In this document: positions 5,430 through 5,444 of the stretch, piece after piece
How positions within the stretch are numbered: position 1 is the stretch's first letter
Layout of the letters: the number at the start of each line of letters is the position of its first letter
DNA from: Anaerotignum sp.
GTDB taxonomy: Bacteria; Bacillota; Clostridia; Lachnospirales; Anaerotignaceae
Assembly: GCA_020024255.1 (NCBI GenBank)
Contig: JAHHTX010000098.1
Location: forward strand, 1 to 5,444
Reading direction: 5' to 3'
Length of the DNA stretch: 5,444 bases
Made by a program: the position numbers and the translations under genes
Notes under the pieces: generated by a model
The model's input: the letters and a program-made list of their open reading frames with translations, nothing else
The model's database searches: none
Told to the model about the DNA's origin: nothing

Positions 5430-5433
5430 CAAC
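5419..5433. repeat. Small inverted repeat over a -10 box, possible operator
   Basis: GTTGAT (5419-5424) and ATCAAC (5428-5433) are exact reverse complements around AGA. The repeat spans the TAGAAT -10 box of the outgoing promoter. That is a typical place for a repressor site, but six-base arms are short enough to occur by chance. Confidence 0.35.
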
Positions 5434-5444
5434 TTGTTTAATAT

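Noticed and set aside
5172..5432. Minus-strand 86-codon ORF at the right end
   Set aside because: It starts with TTG without a ribosome binding site, runs over the outgoing promoter, and shows no recognisable motif.

Overview
The window looks like a chromosomal stretch from an anaerobic, endospore-forming member of the Clostridia, probably near the Lachnospirales. The evidence is a sigma-G-like C-terminus at the left edge, A+T-leaning sequence, strong AGGAGG-type ribosome binding sites, a MutY with a clostridial-looking [4Fe-4S] loop, and clostridial-type DUF5662 and DUF2156 proteins. All confident genes are on the + strand. I saw no tRNA, rRNA, CRISPR array, insertion sequence or prophage gene.

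Layout. Bases 1-95 are the last 30 codons of a sporulation sigma factor, best matched to sigG. A promoter (98-126) directly after its stop serves an isochorismatase-family cysteine hydrolase (165-707). A long hairpin with an A-tract and a T-tract (711-750) follows it. Next is a DUF5662 protein of unknown function (777-1379, GTG start) with its own hairpin terminator (1379-1402). Then comes mutY, the A/G-mismatch adenine glycosylase, preferably starting at ATG 1422 and ending at 2501. A 234-bp A+T-rich gap holds no convincing terminator. It does hold a good promoter (2664-2692) whose -35 box touches a perfect 21-bp palindrome.

That promoter drives a tight two-gene unit: an Eis-like GNAT acetyltransferase with an SCP2-like C-terminus (2736-3833) and a soluble DUF2156 protein related to the MprF catalytic domain (about 3854-4843). 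The unit ends at a strong intrinsic terminator (4917-4976). Bases 4977-5400 contain only interrupted, unrecognised reading frames that look like decayed coding sequence. At the right edge (5401-5429) a good promoter, with a small inverted repeat over its -10 box, points out of the window.

Functionally these are mostly independent housekeeping or accessory genes. The one apparent functional pair is the acetyltransferase plus DUF2156 gene, two acyl- or aminoacyl-transfer folds expressed together, possibly under a Fur/PerR-type regulator. I found no convincing evidence for a wholly new system. The best leads are that regulated pair, the uncharacterised DUF5662 protein and the decayed region at 4977-5400.
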